Notes under the pieces: generated by a model
The model's input: the letters and a program-made list of their open reading frames with translations, nothing else
The model's database searches: none
Told to the model about the DNA's origin: nothing
Program-made: the position numbers and the translations under genes
Assembly (NCBI GenBank): GCA_038203695.1
Contig: JBBRDQ010000077.1
Location: 1 to 20,552, forward strand
Origin: M3007 sp038203695
GTDB taxonomy: Bacteria; Bacteroidota; Bacteroidia; Chitinophagales; Saprospiraceae
Direction: 5' to 3'
Length of the DNA stretch: 20,552 nucleotides
Part shown: positions 1-7,311 of the stretch, one piece after another
How positions within the stretch are numbered: the first letter of the stretch is position 1
How the letters are laid out: every line of letters begins with the position of its first letter

Positions 1-1380
1 TGCTTGCACCTGCACAGTTACGGTCAGGGTCTCAGGTTGTTTCACGTTGACCGTGGCCGTGCTGGTGGTGCCGGTAGCATCAGTGAGCGTCAGTTGATAA
101 TCGCCGGCGGCCACATTGGCCGGGGTTTCTCCGCTCAGCGCAGGGTTGCTCCAGGTATAGCGGAACGGCCCTTTACCACCGCTCACTTGCGTAGCCAGAC
201 TGGCCGATTTTTCACCCGCACACTTGATCGCATTTTTTTCCGCAACGAAGACCGTCAGTGGCAGGATATTTTCGGAAATGACCACCGAAGCCTCGGCTTT
301 GCAGCCGTTTGCGTCGGCTACGGTCACGTTGTTTTTGCCCGGTTTTAGTTTAACGGCCGTATTGCTGCTTTCACCACTTTCCCATTGAAACAGATAAGGA
401 CCGACTCCGCCGACGGGCTGTGCAATCGCTTTACCGTCGGTATTGCCGGTACTGGCGGGTGCCTGCACCTGAACTGTCAGTGCCAATGGTTCCGGCTGTT
501 TCACCGTAACATTGGCCGTGCTTGTTTTGCCGGTAGCGTCGGTCAGGGTCAACTGGTAGGTACCCGCCGCCAGATTGGCAGCCGTTTCACCCGTAAACGT
601 CGGATCGCTCCATTGATAGGTGAACGGACCTTTACCACCGGTCACCTGTGCTGCCAAAACAGCCGATTTTTCACCGGCGCATTTGATACCGGATTTTTCC
701 GCAATCGCCACCGACAGGGCCTGAATGTTTTCCGCAATGGTGACCGAAGCCTCGGCTTTACAGCCATTCGCATCGGTGACCGTTACCTTATTGAGGCCGG
801 CTTTCAATTTGATGGCGGAGAAAATGCTTTCCCCGCTTTCCCATTGAAACAGATATGCGCCGGAACCACCTTTTGCCTGCGCAATGGCCTTCCCATCGGC
901 GTTGCCAATACTCGCGGGGGCCTGAGCCTGGGCAGTCAGCGAAAGCGCATCGGGTTGTTTCACCGTAATATCCGCGCTTTTTGACAGGCCGGCAGCATCG
1001 GTCACGATCAAAGTGTACGTTCCTGCGGGTACATTCGACGGCGCTTCTCCGGTCAGCGCCGGGTTTGCCCACTGGTATTTGAAGGGCGGCGTACCACCAT
1101 ATACCTTGGTAGTCAGGGCCGCAGATGGTTCACCGGCACACTTGATCGCTGTTTTTTCGGAAATGGCCAGTTCCATCGGTAATGCTTTGCCGCTAACTAC
1201 CACCGTACCGACTGCCGTACAACCCTTGGGGTCAGTAACCGTAACAGTGTGGCTGCCGGCGGTCAGCGTTTTGGCTTCCACGAGTGATTCGCCATTGTCC
1301 CATTGAATGACCAGCCCAGAGGCGTTGCCTTCAATATCGACGACCGCACTGGCATCGTTTTTACCCGGCGCGCTGGCGGC
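1..1380 (-). repeat. 459-bp tandem repeat inside the SprB-repeat gene
   Basis: The string CCCATTGAA recurs at 381, 840 and 1299, exactly 459 bp (153 codons) apart. Other landmarks keep step, for example the IKCAGE-coding stretch near 222, 681 and 1141. Each period encodes one Cys-bearing module and one DGKAIAQ/NGCKAEA module. The two leftmost copies are clearly similar at DNA level and the rightmost has diverged. The array continues past position 1. Confidence 0.85.
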
Positions 1381-2556
1381 TTTTTTTTGTTTTACGGTAA
1401 TGACCAATCGTGCATCCGGTACATTCACCTGCGTGGTACGCACTTTGCCTTTGCTGTCCGTAACCGTGACATCGTAATTACCCACGCCTACGTTTTTAGG
1501 GTTTTCACCGATGAGTCCGCCGCTCCATTTGAAAGTATACGGCGGCACGCCGCCCGTAACTTTTACGCGCAGTATGGCGTCTTTGCCGGGGCCGGTGCAA
1601 CTGATTGGTTGTTCGACATAACCATTCAGCGTCATCGCCGAGGCTTTGTCGACGGAATACAGCCCTTTATCATCCGTACCTACCCATACGGCGCCGTCGA
1701 AATCAATGGCAATAGAACTGCCGTATTCACTGGTATAATATTCGGGGCCGCTGAAGGTTTCGTAGGCTTTATCCAGTAAATCGAAGCGGGTTAAAATTCC
1801 CGAAACAATCCACATTTTACCAGCGGCATCTACATCGAAATCGGCGATCTGGCCTTCTATTTTTTTGGTATCCAGGGCCATGTCGACCCATTTTTCTCCG
1901 CCGGTCCCTTTGGAAATTTCCCCGTCGGCCAGCACGTAAATATCGGTACCGAACTCGCGGACGCGTTGGACTACGTATTCATTGAAGTCAGTTTTCCAGC
2001 GGCCGGGCGTGCCGTAAAACAAGCCCTTATCCGTGCCGATCCAGAAACGGCCGCTTTTGTCCTGAAAAATATTAGACACGTTATTGGATTTGATCTTGGA
2101 ATTGCTGGTGGTATATTTTTCCACCAATTCCAACTGCGGCGTCGTTTTGAACTGATATACACCGGCCTCATCGGTACCCAGCCACAATTGCGTCGTTTTG
2201 GCATCGTACCAGGCGGAAATAACCGTACACGGTGTCTTGACGATTTTGCGGAAAGCATCTTCCGACCAGGTAATATCCGCATTGCCGCCACGACAGGCGA
2301 GCACGGATTTTTCGCTAGCCGGCACTACGCGCTGGGTAGCGAAGTCGGCGGCTTTCACCTGAAAAACGCCTTTGCTATTAGCCATCCACTTCTTACCCGC
2401 GCCGTCGAGGGTTACGTTATACACCGGTGCATTGCGATCTACGCCACTGCAACGGGTGACTTCGAGGCCGACTTTTTGGGCAAAACTATGCGTGAATGAA
2501 AAGAGAAAGAAACTGCACAAAAGGGCCGTTGAGCGGCAAAATGTGTTAAAAACCAT
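1..2556 (-). CDS. Secreted protein with beta-propeller and tandem SprB-type repeats (3' end outside window)
   Basis: Open from ATG at 2556 to the window edge without a stop: 852 codons, C-terminus missing. Residues 1-26 form a signal peptide ending SFA, followed by Gln. Residues about 50-310 hold propeller-like blades with repeated W(I/L/V)GTD...G(L/V)(Y/F) motifs (LWLGTDEAGVY near 124, FWIGTDKGLF near 171, VWVGTDDKGLY near 290), as in two-component-regulator propellers. From about residue 318 the protein is a chain of SprB-like modules of two alternating kinds: one with IKCAGE...GG.GPF.Y.W...AG.Y.LT.TDA, the other with DGKAIAQ...QWESGES...VTV.DANGCKAEA. SprB repeats are typical of large cell-surface proteins of gliding Bacteroidota secreted by the type IX system; a C-terminal sorting domain would be expected beyond the edge but is not visible. 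Surface adhesin or structural role is inference. Confidence 0.88.
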   Translation of the reverse strand, partial: MVFNTFCRSTALLCSFFLFSFTHSFAQKVGLEVTRCSGVDRNAPVYNVTLDGAGKKWMANSKGVFQVKAADFATQRVVPASEKSVLACRGGNADITWSEDAFRKIVKTPCTVISAWYDAKTTQLWLGTDEAGVYQFKTTPQLELVEKYTTSNSKIKSNNVSNIFQDKSGRFWIGTDKGLFYGTPGRWKTDFNEYVVQRVREFGTDIYVLADGEISKGTGGEKWVDMALDTKKIEGQIADFDVDAAGKMWIVSGILTRFDLLDKAYETFSGPEYYTSEYGSSIAIDFDGAVWVGTDDKGLYSVDKASAMTLNGYVEQPISCTGPGKDAILRVKVTGGVPPYTFKWSGGLIGENPKNVGVGNYDVTVTDSKGKVRTTQVNVPDARLVITVKQKKAASAPGKNDASAVVDIEGNASGLVIQWDNGESLVEAKTLTAGSHTVTVTDPKGCTAVGTVVVSGKALPMELAISEKTAIKCAGEPSAALTTKVYGGTPPFKYQWANPALTGEAPSNVPAGTYTLIVTDAAGLSKSADITVKQPDALSLTAQAQAPASIGNADGKAIAQAKGGSGAYLFQWESGESIFSAIKLKAGLNKVTVTDANGCKAEASVTIAENIQALSVAIAEKSGIKCAGEKSAVLAAQVTGGKGPFTYQWSDPTFTGETAANLAAGTYQLTLTDATGKTSTANVTVKQPEPLALTVQVQAPASTGNTDGKAIAQPVGGVGPYLFQWESGESSNTAVKLKPGKNNVTVADANGCKAEASVVISENILPLTVFVAEKNAIKCAGEKSASLATQVSGGKGPFRYTWSNPALSGETPANVAAGDYQLTLTDATGTTSTATVNVKQPETLTVTVQVQA

Positions 2557-2579
2557 CGTAAAAGTTGGAAAAATACTAT

Positions 2580-2603
2580 AAAAAAAACCGCGAAGATACG
2601 CGG
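2580..2603 (-). terminator. Terminator-like hairpin in the leader of the SprB-repeat gene
   Basis: Read on the minus strand: CCGCG, six-base loop TATCTT, CGCGG, then eight T residues, ending about 24 bases before the ATG at 2556. It has the shape of an intrinsic terminator or attenuator. The loop plus next bases, TATCTTCG, also resembles the Bacteroidota -7 box TAnnTTTG, so the site could instead be a promoter element; the two readings exclude each other. Confidence 0.5.
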
Positions 2604-2667
2604 CAGGTCAGTAGAATTCAGGCATGAAACGCACAACCGATTCGTTAAAGTGTGGATATGTTAAAAT

Positions 2668-2711
2668 AAGGGCCATTTCTCCCGGTCGAATAGCGGGTAG
2701 AAATGGCCCTT
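2668..2711 (-). terminator. Terminator of the TIGR00266 gene
   Basis: A 13-bp arm (AAGGGCCATTTCT at 2668-2680) pairs with AGAAATGGCCCTT at 2699-2711, extended by CCCG/CGGG after one bulged base. On the minus strand it is followed by ATTTTAA. It lies 87 bp downstream of the stop codon at 2798. Confidence 0.8.
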
Positions 2712-2797
2712 GCAAAAGCGATAAGTACGGTTAATTACATGGCTGTCCGTTACTGCGTAAAATGCTGTGCCATATCTGGGGTGAGCGGTCTACCGGC

Positions 2798-3583
2798 TTA
2801 CTTACCATCCAGTAAATTGCCCAGTCCGCCGAGGATACTGCCTTCCTCTTTGCGCGGCCCGGCACCATATTGCAAGATTTTTGATGCCAGGCGACTCACT
2901 GGCAGCGACTGCAACCAGACCGTTCCGGGTCCGCGCAATACGGCAAAGAACAACCCTTCGCCGCCAAAAATGGCATTTTTTACGCCTTTCATCAACTGGA
3001 TATCGTAATTAATCTGCTGCGTAAAGGCCACAATACAGCCCGTATCGATGCGCAGCGTCTCGCCCATGCGCAAGTCGCGGCGCATTACGTGTCCACCGGC
3101 GTGCACGAAAGCCATGCCGTCGCCCTCCAGTTTCTGCATGATAAACCCTTCGCCGCCAAAGAGGCCGGTACCGAGTTTACGTTGGAATTCAATGCCCATT
3201 TGTACGCCTTTAGCCGAACAAAGAAAAGCGTCTTTCTGGCAAATTACTTTACCACCTAGTTGTTGCAGATCGAGCGGCATGATTTTACCGGCGTACGGAG
3301 CGGCAAAAGTAACGCGCTGTTTGGCGGACACCATATTCGTAAAGGTGGTCATAAATAGACTCTCACCGGTGATCAGGCGTTTGCCGGCCGACATCAACTG
3401 GCCAAAAAAACCTTTATCCTGTCCACTGCCGTCGCCAAAAATAGTTGCCATTTCAATGCCTTCATCCATAAACATAAAACTGCCGGATTCGGCCACGACC
3501 GTCTCCTTCGGATCCAGTTCAATCTCCACGCATTGCATTTCCTCGCCGTGAATGGTGTAGTCAATTTCGTGATTTCTGCGCAT
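2798..3583 (-). CDS. TIGR00266/AIM24-family protein
   Basis: A 261-residue protein beginning MRRNHEIDYTIHGEEMQCVE, the usual opening of the TIGR00266 (AIM24, DUF124) family. The motif (L/I)FGGEG occurs twice, at about 141-146 and 205-210, each followed by a beta-rich segment, matching the internally duplicated beta-sandwich fold of this family. The last 15 residues are Gly/Leu-rich and look like a flexible tail. There is no signal peptide or membrane segment, so it is probably cytoplasmic. The bacterial function is not established; the yeast relative Aim24 is mitochondrial, which does not fix a role here. The gene has its own promoter (3615-3645) and terminator (2668-2711), so it is probably monocistronic. 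Start chosen at the first ATG, 25-30 bases after the predicted transcription start. Confidence 0.9.
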   Translation of the reverse strand: MRRNHEIDYTIHGEEMQCVEIELDPKETVVAESGSFMFMDEGIEMATIFGDGSGQDKGFFGQLMSAGKRLITGESLFMTTFTNMVSAKQRVTFAAPYAGKIMPLDLQQLGGKVICQKDAFLCSAKGVQMGIEFQRKLGTGLFGGEGFIMQKLEGDGMAFVHAGGHVMRRDLRMGETLRIDTGCIVAFTQQINYDIQLMKGVKNAIFGGEGLFFAVLRGPGTVWLQSLPVSRLASKILQYGAGPRKEEGSILGGLGNLLDGK

Positions 3584-3614
3584 GTTGGTTGTGTTAAGTG
3601 AAAATTAGGAAGGG

Positions 3615-3645
3615 CAAAATTAGGTGCAAGCGGGTAATCAGTCAA
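3615..3645 (-). promoter_or_regulatory. Promoter of the TIGR00266 gene
   Basis: On the minus strand TTG, 20 bases, then TAATTTTG, a full match to the Bacteroidota sigma-A pattern TTG-N19-21-TAnnTTTG. Transcription should start about 3606-3610, leaving a leader of some 25 bases before the ATG at 3583. Confidence 0.7.
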
Positions 3646-3692
3646 GGATATTCCCGACGAGCAGCCCGTTTTTTTCGCCCAGGAACTAATTC

Positions 3693-4553
3693 CTATTCCC
3701 ACTTAAAATACAGGCCGGCGCTGTAGGCCGGTTGGGCGGGCACATTGCGCCCCCAGGCCGCGCCGGCAGCGGAGAGCGCGACGCCATAAAACCGGTGCAA
3801 TTCGACTTGGCTTTTAAAGCCGATCGACAGGTAGCCCTGGTTATGGACGTACAGCCGGGTAAATGAATTGGCGCCAGGTAAGATCGGACCGTCGCCCGTA
3901 TTTTTCAGCGGCAGGTTCAATTCGGAAAATCCGGTCAACCACCATTTTTTAAAGTGCCAGCCACCTTCGATGCCGGCGTGTAAAAAATCGTTGTACGCAT
4001 GGGTCCGCATACCATAACCGGCATACGCAAATACATAGGCATGCCGAAAACCGCGCCCAGCATTCAACATCGGAACAACCGTAAACGCATTGTAACCGGT
4101 CCGAAGGCCCGTTTCCGCATCGTTGCTATTAGTAGGTGCATCGAGGCGAACCGTACCGGCCAGGGTAATTTTTCCGGTGTACAGGGTGCGACGGAGGGAA
4201 AGCGAGACATTGCCCAGGCCAACCAACGTGCCGGCCGCATATCCATTCGGAAGCGGATTCACGATGGTCTGACCAGCCCGCAAAAAACGCAGTGGCAACG
4301 CGATGGTCAGCGTGGCGCGACGGGTCAGCCCGTATTCGCCATACAATTGAAACGTGCCTTCGGAAATTTTGCGATGCAGCGGCACCGTGCCGGACACATT
4401 ATTATCCGGATATACCGCAGCGTAAGCCGGAATAAATTGCCAGGCAGCCTGGGCATAAAAACCTGCCCGGCTGCGTACCCAGGGACTCTGGGCACACGCA
4501 ACAACGGGAAAACAACTGAGCAACAGCAGGGCAATTGCAGGACTAGCACGCAT
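3693..4553 (-). CDS. Putative outer-membrane beta-barrel protein
   Basis: Start placed at ATG 4553 (286 residues, MRASPAIALLLL), not the in-frame ATG at 4580, because the former begins directly with a signal peptide and sits 4 bases after the yajC stop. The signal ends VVACAQ: cleavage after ACA is the simplest reading, but VVAC also fits a lipobox. The mature part has many short alternating aromatic/Gly strands (for example GTFQLYGEYGLTRRATLTIA and YVFAYAGYGMR) and ends LYFKWE, as expected of an outer-membrane beta-barrel resembling porin-like or transporter proteins. I cannot name the family or substrate. Coupling to yajC suggests co-expression with the Sec machinery; a functional link is not shown. 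No clear terminator follows before the next promoter. Confidence 0.75.
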   Translation of the reverse strand: MRASPAIALLLLSCFPVVACAQSPWVRSRAGFYAQAAWQFIPAYAAVYPDNNVSGTVPLHRKISEGTFQLYGEYGLTRRATLTIALPLRFLRAGQTIVNPLPNGYAAGTLVGLGNVSLSLRRTLYTGKITLAGTVRLDAPTNSNDAETGLRTGYNAFTVVPMLNAGRGFRHAYVFAYAGYGMRTHAYNDFLHAGIEGGWHFKKWWLTGFSELNLPLKNTGDGPILPGANSFTRLYVHNQGYLSIGFKSQVELHRFYGVALSAAGAAWGRNVPAQPAYSAGLYFKWE

Positions 4554-4557
4554 ACAA

Positions 4558-4854
4558 TTACCCCTTGTATTCAGCGGCAATAGATTGGCGGGTCACGCGC
4601 AGGAAGGTTTTTTCATCGACCATCAGGCGAGCGGCTTTATCGTCGATCTTGGTAATGCGGCCGATAATGCCGGAAGTGGTCACCACTTCCATCCCTTCCT
4701 TGAGACTGTCGTTGAGTTCCTTGCGCTCTTTCATTTGTTTTTGCTGCGGGCGGATCATAAAGAAGTACATCACCACCGGGATGAGCAGCAAAAAAATCAG
4801 ACTGGTATTCGAGCCGCCACCGGGCATTGCTTGCAGCAATATAAATTGTAACAT
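4558..4854 (-). CDS. yajC: Preprotein translocase subunit YajC
   Basis: 98 residues, the usual length for YajC. A short N-terminal stretch precedes one transmembrane helix at about residues 18-34 (LIFLLLIPVVMYFFMI), followed at once by the family signature RPQQKQMKERKEL, then the conserved soluble domain with LKEGMEVVTTSGIIGRI near 51-67. YajC is a small inner-membrane partner of SecDF that assists Sec-dependent export. The stop codon is 4 bases before the start of the next gene, so the two are very likely translated from one mRNA. secD/secF are not in the window, so the gene is separated from its common neighbours. No clear promoter seen; a CAATTTTG element upstream is only a partial match. 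Confidence 0.96.
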   Translation of the reverse strand: MLQFILLQAMPGGGSNTSLIFLLLIPVVMYFFMIRPQQKQMKERKELNDSLKEGMEVVTTSGIIGRITKIDDKAARLMVDEKTFLRVTRQSIAAEYKG

Positions 4855-4957
4855 GGAAATCTGTTAAGTGAACTGTAAAAATCGAGCGTGGACGTCCTAA
4901 GACGCACCTTGCGCAGCCGCAAAATTGCTACTTTCCAGGGTAATTCTGTAGCCTTTA

Positions 4958-5023
4958 TAAAAATCCGGGTCTGACCCGGTGCATTCGGGTATTTTCATAC
5001 GCGAAACCAGCGGATCAGACCCG
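4958..5023 (-). terminator. Terminator of the M16 peptidase operon, with nested alternative stems
   Basis: On the minus strand CCGGG-TCAGA-CCCGG is followed by ATTTTTATA, a compact intrinsic terminator. The same arm can also pair over a longer distance: CGGGTCTGA at 4966-4974 is perfectly complementary to TCAGACCCG at 5015-5023, enclosing another imperfect hairpin (TTCGGGTAT near 4984 with ATACGCGAA near 4998). It lies just after the M16 stop at 5049 and ahead of yajC. Confidence 0.7.
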
Positions 5024-5048
5024 ATCATTCGTGATAAGTCATCGGTTA

Positions 5049-7223
5049 TTACAACTTGAAAATAGCATCGTCGATACCGGCATTGGCCTTCATTTCCGTC
5101 GTGGTAACTTTTACCGGTACCGGAAAAAGACCGGTAATATTCAGGGTATGCGGCATTTTCACGCCATTCACTTCCTTGTAATCACCGATATCGATGGTTT
5201 GTGTAGCCGGCTGGCCGTCAGCGCCGGTGCTGGTGCTCATTTCCCGCACTTTCAGACTACTTTTCATATCGTAGTACTCCGTAGATTTTTTACCGTCCGG
5301 GCGTTCTACTTCCACTACATAGGCATTGCTGCCGTTCACATCTTCAATACCCTTCAGCGTGAGTTTATAACCGGCTGATTTGTAGTTGACTTCTTTGGAA
5401 AAAGCCGCCTGTTCTTTAATATCGCCCAAGCCTTCGCCTTCGATCGGTTCCGTAGCGCCACCCATACCCGATTGCATGGCTTTTTCACCGTTGTAGACTT
5501 GTTTAGACACCATCTGACCATTCATGGTCATTTCGACCACAACTTTATTACCGCCTTTCTGCCAGGTTTTGATGCTGAATTCAGGGCCGCGGGTTTTCAT
5601 GCTGGCCGTCATTTGCACATCGGTCAGGGTCGCGATTTTGGCCGCGCCGCCGATGGCATTGATATAATCGTTCAACACTTTATCCGCCGTCATATCAGCC
5701 GGTAAAACCGCATTATTCACTTTTACCGGATTGCCGTACACATCGTAGAAATTGATCTTTCCGTCGGCACCAAATTGCAGGAGACGTTCGGCTACATCGT
5801 CTTTGTTACCGACTACCAGGATGTGCGCGCGGTCGGCACGGATGTATTTTTTCGCCATCGACAATACTTCTTCTGCGGTTACGCCTTGCAGTGTTTCCAG
5901 GTATTTTTCGTAATAATCAGCGGGTAATTTGTAACGGGCCGTATTAAGCGCAAAATTCGCGACCGTGCCGGGTTGTTCCAGGCTTTGGGCAAATTGACCA
6001 GCCAATACATTTTTCACCACTTGCAATTCGGCTTGTGGTACTTTTTCCGTGCGCATACGGTTCATTTCTTTCAAAAACTCGATCAGGGAACTGTCCGTCA
6101 CGGCATTGCGCACACTCGCGGAGCCGCTGAAAGAACCGACCAGGATGTCCGGCGTAAGGGCTGAACGCGCGCCGTACGTCCAGCCGTGGCCTTCGCGCAG
6201 ATTGGCGTTTACCCGGCTGTTGAAGTAACCGCCGAGAATGGCATTAGTGACCCGGCTGCGGATCACATCGGGCGTACCAGGTTGCAATTCAACCGGGTAG
6301 TTGATATTAATCACTGACTGTACAGCGCCTGGTTTGGCCACAAAATCAACTTGCGCTTTCTCGGGCGGACGCGGCAGGGTGTAGTTATTTTTTGGTACTG
6401 CACCTGGTTGCCATTTGCCGAAATATTGCTTGGCCTGTTTCATCGCTTTGTCCTTCGAAATATCACCGACGATGACGAGATAAGCAATGTTTGGCTTGAA
6501 ATAGGTTGAATGGTGCGCTTTAATCTGATCCAGGGTGATTTTACCCAAGGACTCTTCGGTCATATTTTCGCCGTACGGGTGGCCTTTGCCATAAGTCAAA
6601 ACACTGGCAACGTTGCGGGCGATGGTATTGGCGTCGTCTTTAGCCGAGGCCAGGTTACTCTCCTCGCGTTTCTTGGCTTTGTCCAGTTCTTCGGCCGGGA
6701 ACGTCGGGTGCAGCAATACATCGGACATCAGGTCAAGCAGTTTGTCCGAGTATTTGGAAAGACTGTTGCCCGAGACACCATTGGCATCCGAGTTCAACGA
6801 TGCGCCGATAAAATCCACCGACTCATCGATCTGCGCTTTGGTGCGGGTTTTAGTGCCTTTCGAAAGCAGTTCGCCCATCATCTGGACATAACCGGCGGCG
6901 TCTTTTTCCGTCACCGGATCGTTGTCGACAAACAAGCGGTACGAAACCGTGGGCAGTTTGTGGTTTTCCACCACGATCACCGTCAGGCCATTTTCCAATT
7001 TGGTCGTTTCGGCTTTCCCGATCTGGATTTTCGGGGCATCGCCGGCCATAGGTGCGGCTTTGCGCACATCGCCCGTTGGCAGGGGGATTTTAGGCGACTT
7101 CATCGCTCCGGCTGCCGTTGGCGTGGTCGAAGCCGGCGTTGTGGCCATTTTACTACCCGTTTTGGGATCGCAGGCGGCCAGCAACAAGACAAATAATATC
7201 GTGAAAAACGAGAATTTTTTCAT
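5049..7223 (-). CDS. Inactive M16-family peptidase subunit, lipoprotein, with C-terminal LolA-like domain
   Basis: 724 residues. The N-terminus is a lipoprotein signal with lipobox LLAAC, Cys18, then a Pro/Thr/Ala-rich linker. Residues about 70-500 form the two-lobed M16 fold (ENGLTVIVVENHKLP near 77; second lobe with GGYFNSRVNANLREGHGWTYGA). The zinc motif HxxEH is absent: the matching place reads GYVQMMGELLSKG, so this should be the non-catalytic partner, as in two-subunit M16B peptidases such as mitochondrial processing peptidase. From about residue 510 (ADMTADKVLNDYINAIGG) to the end is a roughly 210-residue beta-rich extension resembling outer-membrane-lipoprotein-carrier (LolA/LolB-like) domains. 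It follows the active M16 gene by 88 bp and probably shares its mRNA. Cell-envelope proteolysis is inferred; substrate unknown. Confidence 0.9.
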   Translation of the reverse strand: MKKFSFFTILFVLLLAACDPKTGSKMATTPASTTPTAAGAMKSPKIPLPTGDVRKAAPMAGDAPKIQIGKAETTKLENGLTVIVVENHKLPTVSYRLFVDNDPVTEKDAAGYVQMMGELLSKGTKTRTKAQIDESVDFIGASLNSDANGVSGNSLSKYSDKLLDLMSDVLLHPTFPAEELDKAKKREESNLASAKDDANTIARNVASVLTYGKGHPYGENMTEESLGKITLDQIKAHHSTYFKPNIAYLVIVGDISKDKAMKQAKQYFGKWQPGAVPKNNYTLPRPPEKAQVDFVAKPGAVQSVININYPVELQPGTPDVIRSRVTNAILGGYFNSRVNANLREGHGWTYGARSALTPDILVGSFSGSASVRNAVTDSSLIEFLKEMNRMRTEKVPQAELQVVKNVLAGQFAQSLEQPGTVANFALNTARYKLPADYYEKYLETLQGVTAEEVLSMAKKYIRADRAHILVVGNKDDVAERLLQFGADGKINFYDVYGNPVKVNNAVLPADMTADKVLNDYINAIGGAAKIATLTDVQMTASMKTRGPEFSIKTWQKGGNKVVVEMTMNGQMVSKQVYNGEKAMQSGMGGATEPIEGEGLGDIKEQAAFSKEVNYKSAGYKLTLKGIEDVNGSNAYVVEVERPDGKKSTEYYDMKSSLKVREMSTSTGADGQPATQTIDIGDYKEVNGVKMPHTLNITGLFPVPVKVTTTEMKANAGIDDAIFKL

Positions 7224-7224
7224 T

Positions 7225-7250
7225 GTAAAAATTGAAATAGTAAAAATTGA
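7225..7250 (-). repeat. 11-bp direct repeat just upstream of the inactive M16 gene
   Basis: GTAAAAATTGA occurs at 7225-7235 and again at 7240-7250, a 15-bp step, immediately before the ATG at 7223. It may only reflect a small duplication in the leader; no known operator is recognised. Confidence 0.5.
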
Positions 7251-7266
7251 GCGAATGGGTTGCCTA

Positions 7267-7295
7267 TTGTAAAACCCTGAAACTGGTTTTTACAA
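7267..7295 (-). other. Hairpin between the two M16 genes
   Basis: TTGTAAAA (7267-7274) pairs with TTTTACAA (7288-7295), extended by CC/GG across a bulged base, with an 8-base loop. It lacks a following U-run, so it is more likely an mRNA-processing or stability element between the cotranscribed genes than a terminator. Confidence 0.4.
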
Positions 7296-7311
7296 ACGAT
7301 TCCACTACCGA

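Noticed and set aside
385..2499. Plus-strand frames over the first 2.5 kb
   Set aside because: They are antisense to the SprB-repeat gene, whose minus frame is open throughout, starts with a signal peptide and shows periodic domains.
6510..7196. Plus-strand frame of 228 codons opposite the inactive M16 gene
   Set aside because: The product is rich in Phe/Arg/Gly with no family likeness; it is antisense to a clear M16 protein.
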